The translations under genes were made by a program, and so were the position numbers. A DNA stretch of 64,000 nt from Mycolicibacterium porcinum (GTDB taxonomy: Bacteria; Actinomycetota; Actinomycetes; Mycobacteriales; Mycobacteriaceae), in NCBI GenBank assembly GCA_001942045.1, contig MSTD01000002.1, forward strand, positions 124,001 through 188,000. Direction: 5' to 3'. Positions 1 to 8,893 of this stretch are shown one piece after another; within the stretch, counting starts at the first letter, position 1; each line of letters begins with the position of its first letter. Under the pieces are notes generated by a model. The model had not been told where the DNA came from, did no database searches, and saw only the letters and a list, made by a program, of their open reading frames with translations.

Positions 1-1
1 G

Positions 2-97
2 CTGTCCAACCTGGAACTCTCCTGCCGCACCGCCGATTTCAAAGAGGGCCTGGCCGCGTTCCGGGAACGCCGCGACCCGGACTTTCAAGGCCGTTGA
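2..97 (+). CDS. Enoyl-CoA hydratase/isomerase family protein, C-terminal end only (cut by window edge)
   Basis: Only the last 31 codons are in the window, ending at a TGA at 95-97. The peptide contains FKEGLAAFRERRDPDFQGR. An F-x-EG-x2-AF-x-E+R-x-P-F pattern is the usual tail of crotonase-superfamily proteins, where it packs against the active site of a neighbouring subunit. The next crotonase starts 9 bases later, so the two are probably in one operon. The substrate cannot be judged from this fragment. Confidence 0.7.
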   Translation: MSNLELSCRTADFKEGLAAFRERRDPDFQGR

Positions 98-106
98 AAG
101 GTATCC

Positions 107-907
107 ATGTACGACACCATCAAATACGAGGTCGACGGGCACAAGGCGACCATCACCCTCAACCGCCCCGATGCGCTCAATGCGTTGTCCCCGCACATGA
201 TCACCGAGTTGCGGGCCGCCTACGCCGAAGCCGAGAACGACGACAACGTCTGGCTGATGATCGTCACCGCCACCGGCCGCGCGTTCTGCACCGGCGCCGA
301 CGTCAAGGAAATCCCCGGCGACGGAAAGGTCGTCAACGAGCGGCCCTACCTGTCCACCTACGAACAGTGGGAGGCACCGCAGGAGGGCACCCCACCGTTC
401 CGCACCATGGCCAAACCCGTCGTGGTGGCGATCAACGGAATATGTTGCGGCGCCGGCCTGGACTGGGTCACCACCGGTGACATCGTGATCGCCTCGGACC
501 AGGCGACGTTCTTCGATCCGCACGTCAGCATCGGCCTCGTGGCCGCCCGCGAGATGGTGCGCCTGGCCCGCGCACTCCCCCGATCAGTAGCACTGCGCAT
601 GGCGTTGATGGGCAAGCACGAGCGCATGACGGTCGAACGCGCCTACGAACTCGGGCTGATCACCGAGATCGTCGAGCACGACAAGCTCTTGGAGCGGGCC
701 AACGAGATCGCCGACACCGTGTGTCTCAACGCCCCGCTGGCGGTCCGGGGGACCCGCCTGGCCATTCACAAGACACTGGATCTGCCGTTGCACGAGGGGG
801 AGATCCTGGCCGAGACGTTCCGCGAGCGCGTGGTGCGCACCGAGGATGCGCTCGAAGGACCGCGGGCGTTCGTGGAGAAGCGCAAGCCCAATTGGCAGGC
901 CCGGTAA
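107..907 (+). CDS. Crotonase-fold acyl-CoA enzyme (enoyl-CoA hydratase/isomerase family)
   Basis: This is a 266-residue cytoplasmic protein with crotonase landmarks: ITLNRPDALNAL near residue 18, the oxyanion-hole segment FCTGADVKE near 64, and NGICCGAGLDWVTTGD near 110. At the places where hydratases carry their two catalytic glutamates this protein reads DPHVSIG (His) and VALRMALMG (Arg). Classic syn-hydration of enoyl-CoA is therefore doubtful; a hydrolase or other CoA chemistry is possible. It ends 5 bases before a second, similar gene and closely resembles the gene at 57564-58394. The ATG at 107 was chosen because it begins 9 bases after the previous stop and fits the family N-terminus. 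Confidence 0.88.
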   Translation: MYDTIKYEVDGHKATITLNRPDALNALSPHMITELRAAYAEAENDDNVWLMIVTATGRAFCTGADVKEIPGDGKVVNERPYLSTYEQWEAPQEGTPPFRTMAKPVVVAINGICCGAGLDWVTTGDIVIASDQATFFDPHVSIGLVAAREMVRLARALPRSVALRMALMGKHERMTVERAYELGLITEIVEHDKLLERANEIADTVCLNAPLAVRGTRLAIHKTLDLPLHEGEILAETFRERVVRTEDALEGPRAFVEKRKPNWQAR

Positions 908-912
908 CCACA

Positions 913-1686
913 ATGGAGACGCTGCTCCTCGACTTCGACCACGAGTCAAAGGTCGCCACGGTCACCCTGAACCGCCCGGAAGCACTGAACTCGTTCAACC
1001 GCGCCATGTGCAACGAGATGCGCGATGCCTGGCACGCCATCAAAGACGACGAGGGCATCAACGCGGTGGTGCTGCGGGCCGCCGGAGACCGCGCATTCAG
1101 CGCCGGGCTGGACGTGAAGTCCAGTTACGGGCAGCCCGAGATCGTCTGGAACCACGAGGACCCCGGCGAGCTGCTGAGCCCCAAGTGGCAGAAGATGTGG
1201 AAGCCCGTGGTGTGTGCGGTGCAGGGCATGTGCACCGCAGGCGCGCTGTACTTCGTGAACGAGTCCGACGTGGTGATCTGCTCGCAGGAGGCCACGTTCT
1301 TCGATTCGCATGTCAGCGCGGGGTTGGTGTCGGCGCTGGAGCCGATCGGGCTGATGCGCCGGGTCGGGCTCGGCGACACCTTGCGGATGGCGTTGATGGG
1401 CAACGACGAACGCGTCAGCGCTGAGACGGCACTGCGGATCGGGCTGGTCACCGAGGTGGTGGCCAGACACCAGTTGTGGGACCGGGCGCAGGAGATCGCC
1501 GCCTCCATCGCCGCCAAGCCGCCGACCGCGACGCAGGGAACCGTGAAGGCGATCTGGGAATCGCTGGACAAGCCCTACCGGGCCGCCATGGACCAGGGCC
1601 TCATCTACACCCGGCTTGGCAACCCGATCGCCAAAGCCGAACTGGCCGAGCGCCCGCTACCCAAGACAACACCGCGGATCCGCTGA
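913..1686 (+). CDS. Crotonase-fold acyl-CoA enzyme, paralogue of the preceding gene
   Basis: The protein has 257 residues. It shows VTLNRPEALNSF near residue 17, an oxyanion segment AFSAGLDVKSS near 64, and QGMCTAGALYFVNESD. As in the gene before it, the two glutamate positions of true hydratases are replaced (SHVSAG and TLRMALMG), so the reaction is uncertain. An open frame runs upstream to 721, but the ATG at 913 gives the normal family N-terminus and avoids a long overlap. The stop codon shares one base with the start of the following acyl-CoA synthetase (TGATG), which points to coupled translation. Confidence 0.88.
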   Translation: METLLLDFDHESKVATVTLNRPEALNSFNRAMCNEMRDAWHAIKDDEGINAVVLRAAGDRAFSAGLDVKSSYGQPEIVWNHEDPGELLSPKWQKMWKPVVCAVQGMCTAGALYFVNESDVVICSQEATFFDSHVSAGLVSALEPIGLMRRVGLGDTLRMALMGNDERVSAETALRIGLVTEVVARHQLWDRAQEIAASIAAKPPTATQGTVKAIWESLDKPYRAAMDQGLIYTRLGNPIAKAELAERPLPKTTPRIR

Positions 1687-3134
1687 TGGCCCATTCCCTT
1701 TCGCGACGCATCGACGACGTGCTCGATCTGGACCCGACCGCGAACGCCATCGAATACGAAGGCCAGTGGCATACGTGGGAGCAGGTCGCGACAATGGCAC
1801 GGCATATCGGCACGGTGGCTTCCGGCACCCGAGTCGGCATCATGCTGCGCAATCAGCCCGCACACGTGGCGGCCCTGCTCGGCGTGCTGGTGGCCGGCGG
1901 CACCGTCGTGGTGATCAACCCAGCCCGCGGTGATGAACGCACCCGAGCCGACATTGCGACTCTCGGCCTGCCGGTACTCGTCGGCCTGGCCGAGGACATC
2001 GCCGCCCTGACGACGCCCTCCCCCTCGACGACCACGGTGACGATCCGCGATCTCGACACCCCACCCGAGATACAACTCGCCGAGAGTCCGGCTCCGGATT
2101 CCGGCCGCCAGGGTGTGGCGGTGTGGATGCTCACCAGCGGTACCACCGGACCGCCCAAACGCGTGGACCTGACCTACGACATGCTGGCCCGCAGCGTCAT
2201 CGGCAGCGACCCCGAAAGCTCGCCTGCACCAACCGAACTGCGGCGCGGAGTGGCGATCGTCAACTCGCCGCTCGTCCACGTCGGCGGTGTGTTCCGGGTG
2301 TTGTTGTGCATCGCCGAGGCCCGGCCGTTCGTGTTGCTACCCAAATTCGACCTGTCGCGCTGGGTCGAGGCTGTACGCGAACACCAGCCACGCGCGGTGT
2401 CGCTGGTTCCAGCCGCCCTGCGCATGGTGCTGCACTCCGACCTCACCCGCGACGATCTCGCCGGCGTCCGTGCCGTCACCTCCGGCACCGCACCGCTATC
2501 GGCCGATGATGCCGATGCCTTCACCGAAAAGTTCGGCATCCCGGTGTTGACCTCCTACGCGGCCACCGAGTTCGGCGGCGGGGTGGCCGGCTGGACACTG
2601 GCCGATCACCAGAAGTACTGGAAAGCCAAGCGCGGCAGCGTGGGCCGGGCCAATCCCGGGGCCCGGCTGCGGGTGGTCGACGAGGACGGCAACGCGCTCG
2701 GACCGGACGAGAAGGGCTTGCTGGAGGTCAAGCCGGCACAGTTCGATGCCGACGCGGACTGGTTACGCACCACCGATCTGGCCCGCATCGACGCCGATGG
2801 ATTCGTCTGGATCCTGGGTCGCGCCGACCAGGCCATCATCCGGGGCGGATTCAAGGTGATGCCCGACGATGTCCGCACCGCTCTCGAGAGCCACCCGGCG
2901 GTGCGGGGCGCTGCCGTGATCGGTATGCCCGACGAGCGATTGGGTGAGACACCCGTGGCAATGGTGGAGCTGCACGGCACCGCGACCATCGAAAGCCTGC
3001 TCGAGTACCTGGGCAGCCGGCTGGCCCGCTACGAGATCCCCACCGATATCTCCCTGGTCGAGACGATTCCGCGGACACCTTCGGGGAAGGCCGATCTCGG
3101 TGCCGTACGGGACCACTTCGCTTCGCGTGTCTGA
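1686..3134 (+). CDS. Class I adenylate-forming acyl-CoA synthetase (FadD-like)
   Basis: This 482-residue ANL-superfamily ligase would convert a carboxylic acid to its CoA thioester through an acyl-AMP. The P-loop A3 motif is LTSGTTGPPKRVDLT near residue 148, A5 is SYAATEFGGG near 292, A7 is RTTDLARID, and the A10 lysine lies in TPSGKADL near the end. At 482 residues it is on the short side for the family, and the PPKR sequence matches the synthetase at 14220-15692, so the two look paralogous. It is the first of three synthetases in tandem and overlaps the next by 8 bases. Confidence 0.9.
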   Translation: MAHSLSRRIDDVLDLDPTANAIEYEGQWHTWEQVATMARHIGTVASGTRVGIMLRNQPAHVAALLGVLVAGGTVVVINPARGDERTRADIATLGLPVLVGLAEDIAALTTPSPSTTTVTIRDLDTPPEIQLAESPAPDSGRQGVAVWMLTSGTTGPPKRVDLTYDMLARSVIGSDPESSPAPTELRRGVAIVNSPLVHVGGVFRVLLCIAEARPFVLLPKFDLSRWVEAVREHQPRAVSLVPAALRMVLHSDLTRDDLAGVRAVTSGTAPLSADDADAFTEKFGIPVLTSYAATEFGGGVAGWTLADHQKYWKAKRGSVGRANPGARLRVVDEDGNALGPDEKGLLEVKPAQFDADADWLRTTDLARIDADGFVWILGRADQAIIRGGFKVMPDDVRTALESHPAVRGAAVIGMPDERLGETPVAMVELHGTATIESLLEYLGSRLARYEIPTDISLVETIPRTPSGKADLGAVRDHFASRV

Positions 3135-4563
3135 CACCGTTGCGGGACTGCTCCGCGGGTGTACCGACCACCCGCTGTTGATCTGTGATGACGAGCGGAT
3201 CAGCTACTCGGAGGCTCAGCGTCGCTCCGCTGAGGTGGCCGGCGGCCTACTCGCGCTCGGCGCCGGCAAGGGCACACACGTCGGGCTGCTGTATCCCAAC
3301 GGGGTGGATTTTGTTGTGGGCATGCTCGCGGCGGCCCGCATCGGTGCGGTGGTGGTGCCCTATTCCACGTTCCTGACCGCTGCCGAGCTCGAGACCCAGC
3401 TGCGCGACAGCGATACCGCAATTCTGCTGTCGGCACGCGGTTTCCGCAATCACGACTATGAGCAACGGCTGGCGGGGATCGCAGCACCATGCCTGCGGCA
3501 CGTGTTGTTCGATCTGCCCCACGTCGACGACCCGAGGTTGACCGGCTTCGAAGACGATGTGGACGGCTGTGACCCGCTGGCGATCATCTACACCTCGGGA
3601 TCCACCGGCTCGCCCAAAGGCGTGGTCCACACCCATGCCTCGCTGATCGGCCATCAGCGCAATCTCAACCAGATCCGCGGGCTGACGGCCGCCGACCGCC
3701 TGTTCTGCAATTCGCCGTTCTTCTGGATCGGCGGTTTCGCGTTCGGGTTGCTGGCCACGATCACCGCCGAGGCAACCCTGATCTGTTCGAACGCGACCGA
3801 TCCGGGCGCCACCCTCGATCTGATCGAGGCCGAGAAACCCACCGTCACCAACGGTTTCGTCGCCGGTATCGCCCACCTGACGCGTCATCCCAGCTATCCG
3901 AACCGCCACTTCTCGGCACGGCGAGGCAACCTCTACCCCGTCATGGCCCCCGATAGCCGGCCGGCCGACCCGCAGCTCCGGCACAACATGCTGGGGATGA
4001 CCGAAACCGGAAGTGTGGTGCTGATCGACCCCGACGACGGTGATCAGCCCGCGCAGCGCCGCGGCAGTTTCGGTAAGCCCGCTCCAGGATTCGAGACCAA
4101 AATCCTCGACTCAGGCGAACTGTGCGTGCGCGGGCCTTACCTCATGCAGGGCTACTACGGGCGCAACCGCGAGGACTGCTTCGACGCCGACGGCTGGTTT
4201 CACACGGGCGATCTGGTGCGTGTCGACGACGACGGCTATTTCTATTTCCTCGGCCGGGCCGGTGCGATGATCAAGACCGCCGGCGCCAACGTCACACCCG
4301 ACGAGGTCGAGACAGCGCTGGCAGAACTGGGTTTCACCGCCCATGTCCTCGGGCTGCCCGACGACGAGCGCGGGCAGATCGTGGCGGCGGTCATCGTCAC
4401 CGATGACCCCGTCGACGTCGAGGCAGTGCGAACTCGGCTTCGCGGCACGCTGTCGGCATACAAGGTGCCACGGGCATTCAGGGTGTGCCGCCGCGCCGAC
4501 ATCCCGACGCTCTCCAGCGGCAAGCTCGACATTCCCGGTCTACGCGGACTATTCGATGCCTGA
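3127..4563 (+). CDS. Acyl-CoA synthetase (FadD-like), second of three in tandem
   Basis: The GTG start at 3127 lies 8 bases inside the end of the previous synthetase and gives 478 residues. Core motifs are present: YTSGSTGSPKGVVHTH near residue 155, LGMTETGSV near 289, FHTGDLVRVDDDGYFYFLGR near 358, and the A10 lysine in LSSGKLDIPG near the end. It therefore looks catalytically complete. The acyl-binding segment between A3 and A5 differs from both neighbours, which suggests a different chain or ring substrate. Downstream it overlaps the third synthetase by 8 bases. Confidence 0.88.
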   Translation: MSDTVAGLLRGCTDHPLLICDDERISYSEAQRRSAEVAGGLLALGAGKGTHVGLLYPNGVDFVVGMLAAARIGAVVVPYSTFLTAAELETQLRDSDTAILLSARGFRNHDYEQRLAGIAAPCLRHVLFDLPHVDDPRLTGFEDDVDGCDPLAIIYTSGSTGSPKGVVHTHASLIGHQRNLNQIRGLTAADRLFCNSPFFWIGGFAFGLLATITAEATLICSNATDPGATLDLIEAEKPTVTNGFVAGIAHLTRHPSYPNRHFSARRGNLYPVMAPDSRPADPQLRHNMLGMTETGSVVLIDPDDGDQPAQRRGSFGKPAPGFETKILDSGELCVRGPYLMQGYYGRNREDCFDADGWFHTGDLVRVDDDGYFYFLGRAGAMIKTAGANVTPDEVETALAELGFTAHVLGLPDDERGQIVAAVIVTDDPVDVEAVRTRLRGTLSAYKVPRAFRVCRRADIPTLSSGKLDIPGLRGLFDA

Positions 4564-6058
4564 CACCATCGACGCGGTGGTCCGCGCGCATGCGTCGTCC
4601 ACGAAGTCCGCGGTGGTGGACCCCGTGGCGCGGATCTCCTACGCCGAACTCGACGCCGGCACTGCTGAATTGGCCGCCGGGTTCATCGCGGCGGGCGTCG
4701 CCAAGGGCTCACGCGTCGGCCTCATCATGCCCAACGGGGTGGACTGGGTGCGGACCGCCATCGCCCTCATGCGGATCGGCGCTGTACTGGTTCCGCTGAG
4801 CACACTGCTGCGCCCAGGTGAACTGACCGCGCAATTGCGGATGGCTTCCGTGCAATTCCTCATCGCCGTCGAGGAATTCCGGGGACATCGCTACCCGGTG
4901 GACCGGGATTCGCTACCCGCGCTGCGCGCCGTGTGGACCGGCGAGGAGGCGCTTGAGTTCGCCGGTCATCGCGGCGCGGCCGACAGTCTGTCGGCCTGCG
5001 TGCGCGGGAGCGACCCGATGGTCATCATGTTCACCTCAGGCAGCAGCGGGCCGCCGAAAGGAACTATTCATTCGCACCGAAACGCGTTGGGTGCGGTGCG
5101 CTCTGGGCTTGAGGCACGTTGCATCACCGCCGACACCCGGCTGTATCTGCCGATGCCGTTCTTCTGGGTCGGCGGATTCGGTGCAGGCATCCTCTCGGCC
5201 TTACTGGCCGGAGCCACCCTGGTGACCGAACCGGTCCCTCACCCCGACTCCACACTGGAACTCCTGGAACGCGAACAAGTCACGCTGTTCCGCGGCTGGC
5301 CTGAACAGGCCGAGGCGCTGGCCCGCCACGCCGGAGCGGCGGATCTCCGCACATTGCAGGCGGGCAGCCTGGAGGCGCTTTTGCCGGAGGGCATGCGGTC
5401 ACGGCCCGGGGCGCGGGCGTCGCTGTTGGGCATGACCGAATCGTTCGGTCCGTACTGCGGATTCCGGGCCGACACCGACCTTCCAGAATCGGCATGGGGC
5501 AGCTGCGGCAAGCCGTTCGCCGGCATGGACGTGCGTATCGCCGACACCGAAACCGGCGCACCGCTGCCCCCTGGAGAAACCGGAGCGATCCAGATCCGCG
5601 GCCCGCACGTGATGCGTGGTATCTGCCGATGCAGCCGAGAGGAGGTCTTCACCGCCGACGGTTACTACCCGACCGGCGATCTGGGCTATCTCGATTCCGA
5701 CGGATTTCTGTTCTACCGCGGTAGATCCGACGACATGTTCAAAGTCCGTGGCGCGACCGTATATCCGAGCGAGGTACAACGGGCGCTACGGTCCATCCCC
5801 GGTGTTCGGGCGGCCTACGTGCTCAACGTCCCTGACGGCCAGGCCAATCAAGTCGGTGCGGCCGTCGTGGGTGACGGTCTGTCAGCGGAGGTGCTGCGTG
5901 CTGCCACCCGCGAGGTCATCAGCTCGTTCAAGGTGCCCACGCTGTGGCTGCTCTTCGATGACGAGGATGATGTCCCTCGCGGTCCCACCGGGAAAGTCGA
6001 CAACACCGCATTGCGGACCATGCTGGAGGAGATCCACGCCAAGGAGGCAACAACGTGA
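4556..6058 (+). CDS. Acyl-CoA synthetase (FadD-like), third of three in tandem
   Basis: This is a 500-residue adenylate-forming ligase. A3 is FTSGSSGPPKGTIHSH near residue 158. A5 is LGMTESFGPYCGF, with the usual Thr-Glu pair. A7 is YPTGDLGYLDSDGFLFYRGR, and the A10 lysine is in GPTGKVDNTAL. Residues before A3 resemble the second synthetase (shared PNGVD and a similar R-x-GAVLVPLSTLLRPGELTAQLR stretch), so tandem duplication is likely. The stop overlaps the GTG of the LLM oxidoreductase (GTGA), which implies a single transcript. Confidence 0.88.
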   Translation: MPDTIDAVVRAHASSTKSAVVDPVARISYAELDAGTAELAAGFIAAGVAKGSRVGLIMPNGVDWVRTAIALMRIGAVLVPLSTLLRPGELTAQLRMASVQFLIAVEEFRGHRYPVDRDSLPALRAVWTGEEALEFAGHRGAADSLSACVRGSDPMVIMFTSGSSGPPKGTIHSHRNALGAVRSGLEARCITADTRLYLPMPFFWVGGFGAGILSALLAGATLVTEPVPHPDSTLELLEREQVTLFRGWPEQAEALARHAGAADLRTLQAGSLEALLPEGMRSRPGARASLLGMTESFGPYCGFRADTDLPESAWGSCGKPFAGMDVRIADTETGAPLPPGETGAIQIRGPHVMRGICRCSREEVFTADGYYPTGDLGYLDSDGFLFYRGRSDDMFKVRGATVYPSEVQRALRSIPGVRAAYVLNVPDGQANQVGAAVVGDGLSAEVLRAATREVISSFKVPTLWLLFDDEDDVPRGPTGKVDNTALRTMLEEIHAKEATT

Positions 6059-6885
6059 AGCTCGGACTGTCCACCCCCATCGTCATGCAGCATCCTGGTG
6101 AGTTCTCCCCGTGGGAGACCGACGCCGGTCCCGATGAGCTGGCGTTGATCGCCGAGGCAGCAGACAGTCTGGGGTTTCACCACCTGACGTGTGCCGAGCA
6201 CACCGGAATCCCCGCCTCCGCCGCCGGAGTCCGTGGGACAGTCTATTGGGATCCGTTGGCCACCTTGTCGTTCCTGGCGGCCCGAACCCGGCGCATCCGA
6301 TTGACCACTGCCGTCGTGGTGCTCCCCTATCACCACCCGGTGGCACTGGCGAAGAGTTACGGCACCCTCGACCGGCTCAGCGGTGGACGCGTGATCCTCG
6401 GTGTCGGCGTCGGCTCGCTGACCGAGGAGTTCGAACTGCTCGGCGCCCAGTTCGAGGATCGCGGGATCGCGGCCGACCGGGACATCGCCAAGCTGCGGGC
6501 GGCATGGGGGCAGCCGATCGTCGACGGCTTCGCCATCGAACCACACGCCACCACTACCGATCTCGCCGTCTGGGTGGGCGGACGCACCAAACGATCGCTG
6601 CGTCGTGCGGTCGAACTGGGCAACGGCTGGATGCCTTTCGGCCTCTCGCCGGACACGATCGCCCAGTACCTCGCGCCGTATCGACTGCCCGCGCACTTCG
6701 ACGTCGTATTGTCTCCCGGGGCCGCGCTGGACCCGCTGGGGGACGCTGATGCCGTACGCAGTCGGCTGGTCCGGTTGCGTGACGTCGGCGCCACGATTGC
6801 CAACTGCTCGGTGCAGGCGCGCAGTGCCGAACACTTCTGCGATCAACTCGCGGCGCTGCACGCGATCGGCCAGACGCTCTGTTGA
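6055..6885 (+). CDS. LLM-class, probably F420-dependent, oxidoreductase
   Basis: The 276-residue protein has the bacterial luciferase-like barrel pattern: MKLGLSTPIV at the N-terminus, LALIAEAADSLGFHHLTCAEH near residue 28, and RIRLTTAVVVLPYHHPVALAKSYGTLDRLSGGRVILGVGVG near 80-120. This is the layout of mycobacterial F420-dependent oxidoreductases (TIGR03619-like); cofactor choice is inferred from family, not shown. The GTG start overlaps the end of the third acyl-CoA synthetase. It is the last gene of the operon, and its stop codon lies inside the left arm of a large palindrome. It might reduce or oxidise the CoA ester made upstream. Confidence 0.85.
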   Translation: MKLGLSTPIVMQHPGEFSPWETDAGPDELALIAEAADSLGFHHLTCAEHTGIPASAAGVRGTVYWDPLATLSFLAARTRRIRLTTAVVVLPYHHPVALAKSYGTLDRLSGGRVILGVGVGSLTEEFELLGAQFEDRGIAADRDIAKLRAAWGQPIVDGFAIEPHATTTDLAVWVGGRTKRSLRRAVELGNGWMPFGLSPDTIAQYLAPYRLPAHFDVVLSPGAALDPLGDADAVRSRLVRLRDVGATIANCSVQARSAEHFCDQLAALHAIGQTLC

Positions 6886-6941
6886 GATTACGCACAGGGT
6901 CGTGAATCCGCGAACTTCACGACCCTGTACGCAATCTCAAC
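6881..6941. terminator. Large inverted repeat between convergent genes, probable bidirectional terminator
   Basis: Arms 6881-6906 and 6916-6941 (26 bases each) pair with two mismatches around a 9-base loop. The left arm begins gttgagattacgcacagggt. The left arm includes the stop codon of the LLM gene, and the right arm ends 9 bases before the stop of the CoA-transferase gene on the other strand. There is no T-tract, which is common for mycobacterial hairpins of this kind. Function as a terminator is inferred from position. Confidence 0.6.
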
Positions 6942-6950
6942 GGTTCGCCA

Positions 6951-8138
6951 TTACACGATCTGGTTCGTCCGTAATTGGGTGATCTGCGCAGCGTCATAAC
7001 CGATCTCGGCGAGCACCTCATCGGTGTGCTCCCCCAGCAGCGGCGCCCGCCGGCGGATCGTTCCCGGCGTCGCCGACATCCGGAACGGCGTCTCGACGAT
7101 CGGCACGTCCCGCGATGCACCGGGAAACGGCACCCGCTGCAGGTAGCCCATGGCCTGCACGTGCGGATCGTCGAGAACGTCCTGTGTGGAATGCAGCGGC
7201 GCGGCAGGCATTTTCGCCTTCTCCAGGAGGTCCATCACCTGCGCCTTGGTCTTGTCGGCACACCAGTCGGCCATGATGTCGTTGAGGATGTCGCCGTTGG
7301 CCCAGCGGGTGTCGTCGTTGGCAAAGCGGGGATCGTCGAACAGGTCTTCGCGACCCACCAGCCGGCACCACCGCTTGAACATGGGTTGACCGGCCACCTG
7401 TAGCAGGACCCACTGGTCGTCGGCGGTGCGGTAGAGGTCGCACGGGGCCACCGACGCCCCCTTGTTGCCCATCCGGGGCTTGTCGACCTGCAGCAGCTCC
7501 CGCTCGATCAGGAACGCGTTCGACAGCATCAGCGCGGTAGGCAGCAGGGCACCCTCGACGTGCTGGCCTTCGCCGGTCTTGTCGCGGTGATACAGCGCCA
7601 TCATCACGCCGATCGCCAACGTGAGCGCGGTGCCGAAATCCGCGTACGGCACCACCGTTCGGATCGGTTGGTCCGGCAGGCCCTGGCGGTAGACCGCGCC
7701 CGACATAACCTGCCCAGCGCCATCGAAGCCGATCTTGTCGCTGTACGGCCCGCCCTCTCCGTAGGCCGTGGCGCTGGCCAGGATGATGTCGGGCTTGACC
7801 GCCTTCAGTGTCTCGTAGTCCAGGCCGCTGGCCCGCATCCCGGCCGCGGGCATGTTGGCGATCACGATGTCGGCGCTCGCCACCAGCCGGCGGGTGATCT
7901 CGGCCCCCTCGGCCGTGGTGGAGTCCAGCGTCAGCGAACGCTTGTTGCGGTTGCACTGCAGAAAGGTGCCGCCTTCACCGCCCTCGGTGACGGCCTGCAC
8001 CCAACGATCTTCCCCGCCTTCGCGTTTCTCCACGCGCAGCACATCGGCACCCATGTCGGCCAGGATCGCGCTGCACCACGGCGCGGCGATGAACCGGCCG
8101 TAATCGAGCACCCGGATCCCGTCGAGAACACCTGCCAT
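6951..8138 (-). CDS. CaiB/BaiF (family III) CoA-transferase
   Basis: This 395-residue protein would move CoA between acyl groups. The N-terminus GVLDGIRVLDYGRFIAAPWCSAILADMGADVLRVE is typical of the family. NKRSLTLD follows near residue 65. The likely catalytic aspartate is in IGFDGAGQVMSGA near 160-170. It begins on the minus strand just inside a palindrome (8158-8217) that separates it from the GntR gene, so it may have its own promoter or depend on read-through. With the nearby acyl-CoA dehydrogenase, thiolase and SDR it fits a beta-oxidation-like pathway for an unknown acid. Confidence 0.9.
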   Translation of the reverse strand: MAGVLDGIRVLDYGRFIAAPWCSAILADMGADVLRVEKREGGEDRWVQAVTEGGEGGTFLQCNRNKRSLTLDSTTAEGAEITRRLVASADIVIANMPAAGMRASGLDYETLKAVKPDIILASATAYGEGGPYSDKIGFDGAGQVMSGAVYRQGLPDQPIRTVVPYADFGTALTLAIGVMMALYHRDKTGEGQHVEGALLPTALMLSNAFLIERELLQVDKPRMGNKGASVAPCDLYRTADDQWVLLQVAGQPMFKRWCRLVGREDLFDDPRFANDDTRWANGDILNDIMADWCADKTKAQVMDLLEKAKMPAAPLHSTQDVLDDPHVQAMGYLQRVPFPGASRDVPIVETPFRMSATPGTIRRRAPLLGEHTDEVLAEIGYDAAQITQLRTNQIV

Positions 8139-8157
8139 CCTGGCTCACCTTCCTTCG

Positions 8158-8217
8158 GCGAGCAGACGCAAAACTGCCCATTTTCGCGCCCGAATGGGCA
8201 GTTTTGCGTCTGCTCGC
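8158..8217. terminator. Perfect 25-base palindrome of the GCGAGCAGACGC family
   Basis: Arms 8158-8182 and 8193-8217 are exact reverse complements with a 10-base loop. The outer stem starts gcgagcagacgc and the inner stem is aaaactgcccatt. It lies right after the end of the GntR gene and before the CoA-transferase start on the same strand. Copies with the same outer stem occur at 15701-15760 and 18116-18179. Position after a gene end suggests transcription termination. Confidence 0.6.
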
Positions 8218-8221
8218 GGGT

Positions 8222-8890
8222 CTATTCCAATACGCCCAACCGGTCGAGGTGATCAGTCAGCGGCTTGGACGCCGCGCACAGATGCTCGGCCATGGCGTCG
8301 CGGGCCGCATCCCCATCGCGCGCCTTAAGCGCGGCCAGGATCCGGCGGTGGTCGTGGGTGGACTGTTCGGGCCAGCCTTCGACCGTCGGGTACACCGATT
8401 CCAGTGCGTACCGGGTGATCTGGGACATCAGCTGGGCCAGTTTCGGCGATTCGGCCGCCCGGTTCACCCCGCGATGGAATGCGTGGTTGAGCCGGACCGC
8501 CGCGTCGTGATCGTCACGCGCGTAGGCGTCCTCCAGCTCCCGCTGGATCCGGTCGAGTTCGTCGAGCTGCCCGTCGCTGATCTGGCCCGCGGCCCGTAGT
8601 GCCAGCTGACCGCCGATGTGCGCCTGTACCCCGGCCACGTCGTCGATGTCGCGCCGGGTCACGGGCAGCACCAGAAAACCGCGTCGCGGCTGCTGAGTCA
8701 GCAGTCCCTCGGCGCGCAGGCCGAACAGTGCCTCGCGCACCGGCGTCACGCTGATCCCCAGCTCGGCCGCGAGCTGTTCGAGCCGAATGTAGTTCCCCGC
8801 CGGATACGTGCCGTCGAAGATCCTCCGCCGGATCAGCCGCGCCACGTCCTCGGCCAGCTGTGGCCGGGCAGCGAAATCGGGTATGGACAT
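8222..8890 (-). CDS. GntR-family transcriptional regulator (FadR/FCD subfamily)
   Basis: The 222-residue protein has an N-terminal winged helix (IRLEQLAAELGISVTPVREALFGLRAEGLL, about residues 36-65) followed by the GFLV wing. The all-helical C-terminal FCD domain contains an Asp and His residues (DHDAAVRLNHAFHR, HDHRR) that often bind metal or ligand. Such regulators usually respond to carboxylic acids or acyl-CoAs. It lies 3 bases downstream of the acyl-CoA dehydrogenase gene on the same strand, so it is probably the local regulator and co-transcribed with that operon. A candidate site is noted at 12090-12099. Confidence 0.88.
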   Translation of the reverse strand: MSIPDFAARPQLAEDVARLIRRRIFDGTYPAGNYIRLEQLAAELGISVTPVREALFGLRAEGLLTQQPRRGFLVLPVTRRDIDDVAGVQAHIGGQLALRAAGQISDGQLDELDRIQRELEDAYARDDHDAAVRLNHAFHRGVNRAAESPKLAQLMSQITRYALESVYPTVEGWPEQSTHDHRRILAALKARDGDAARDAMAEHLCAASKPLTDHLDRLGVLE

Positions 8891-8893
8891 GGC

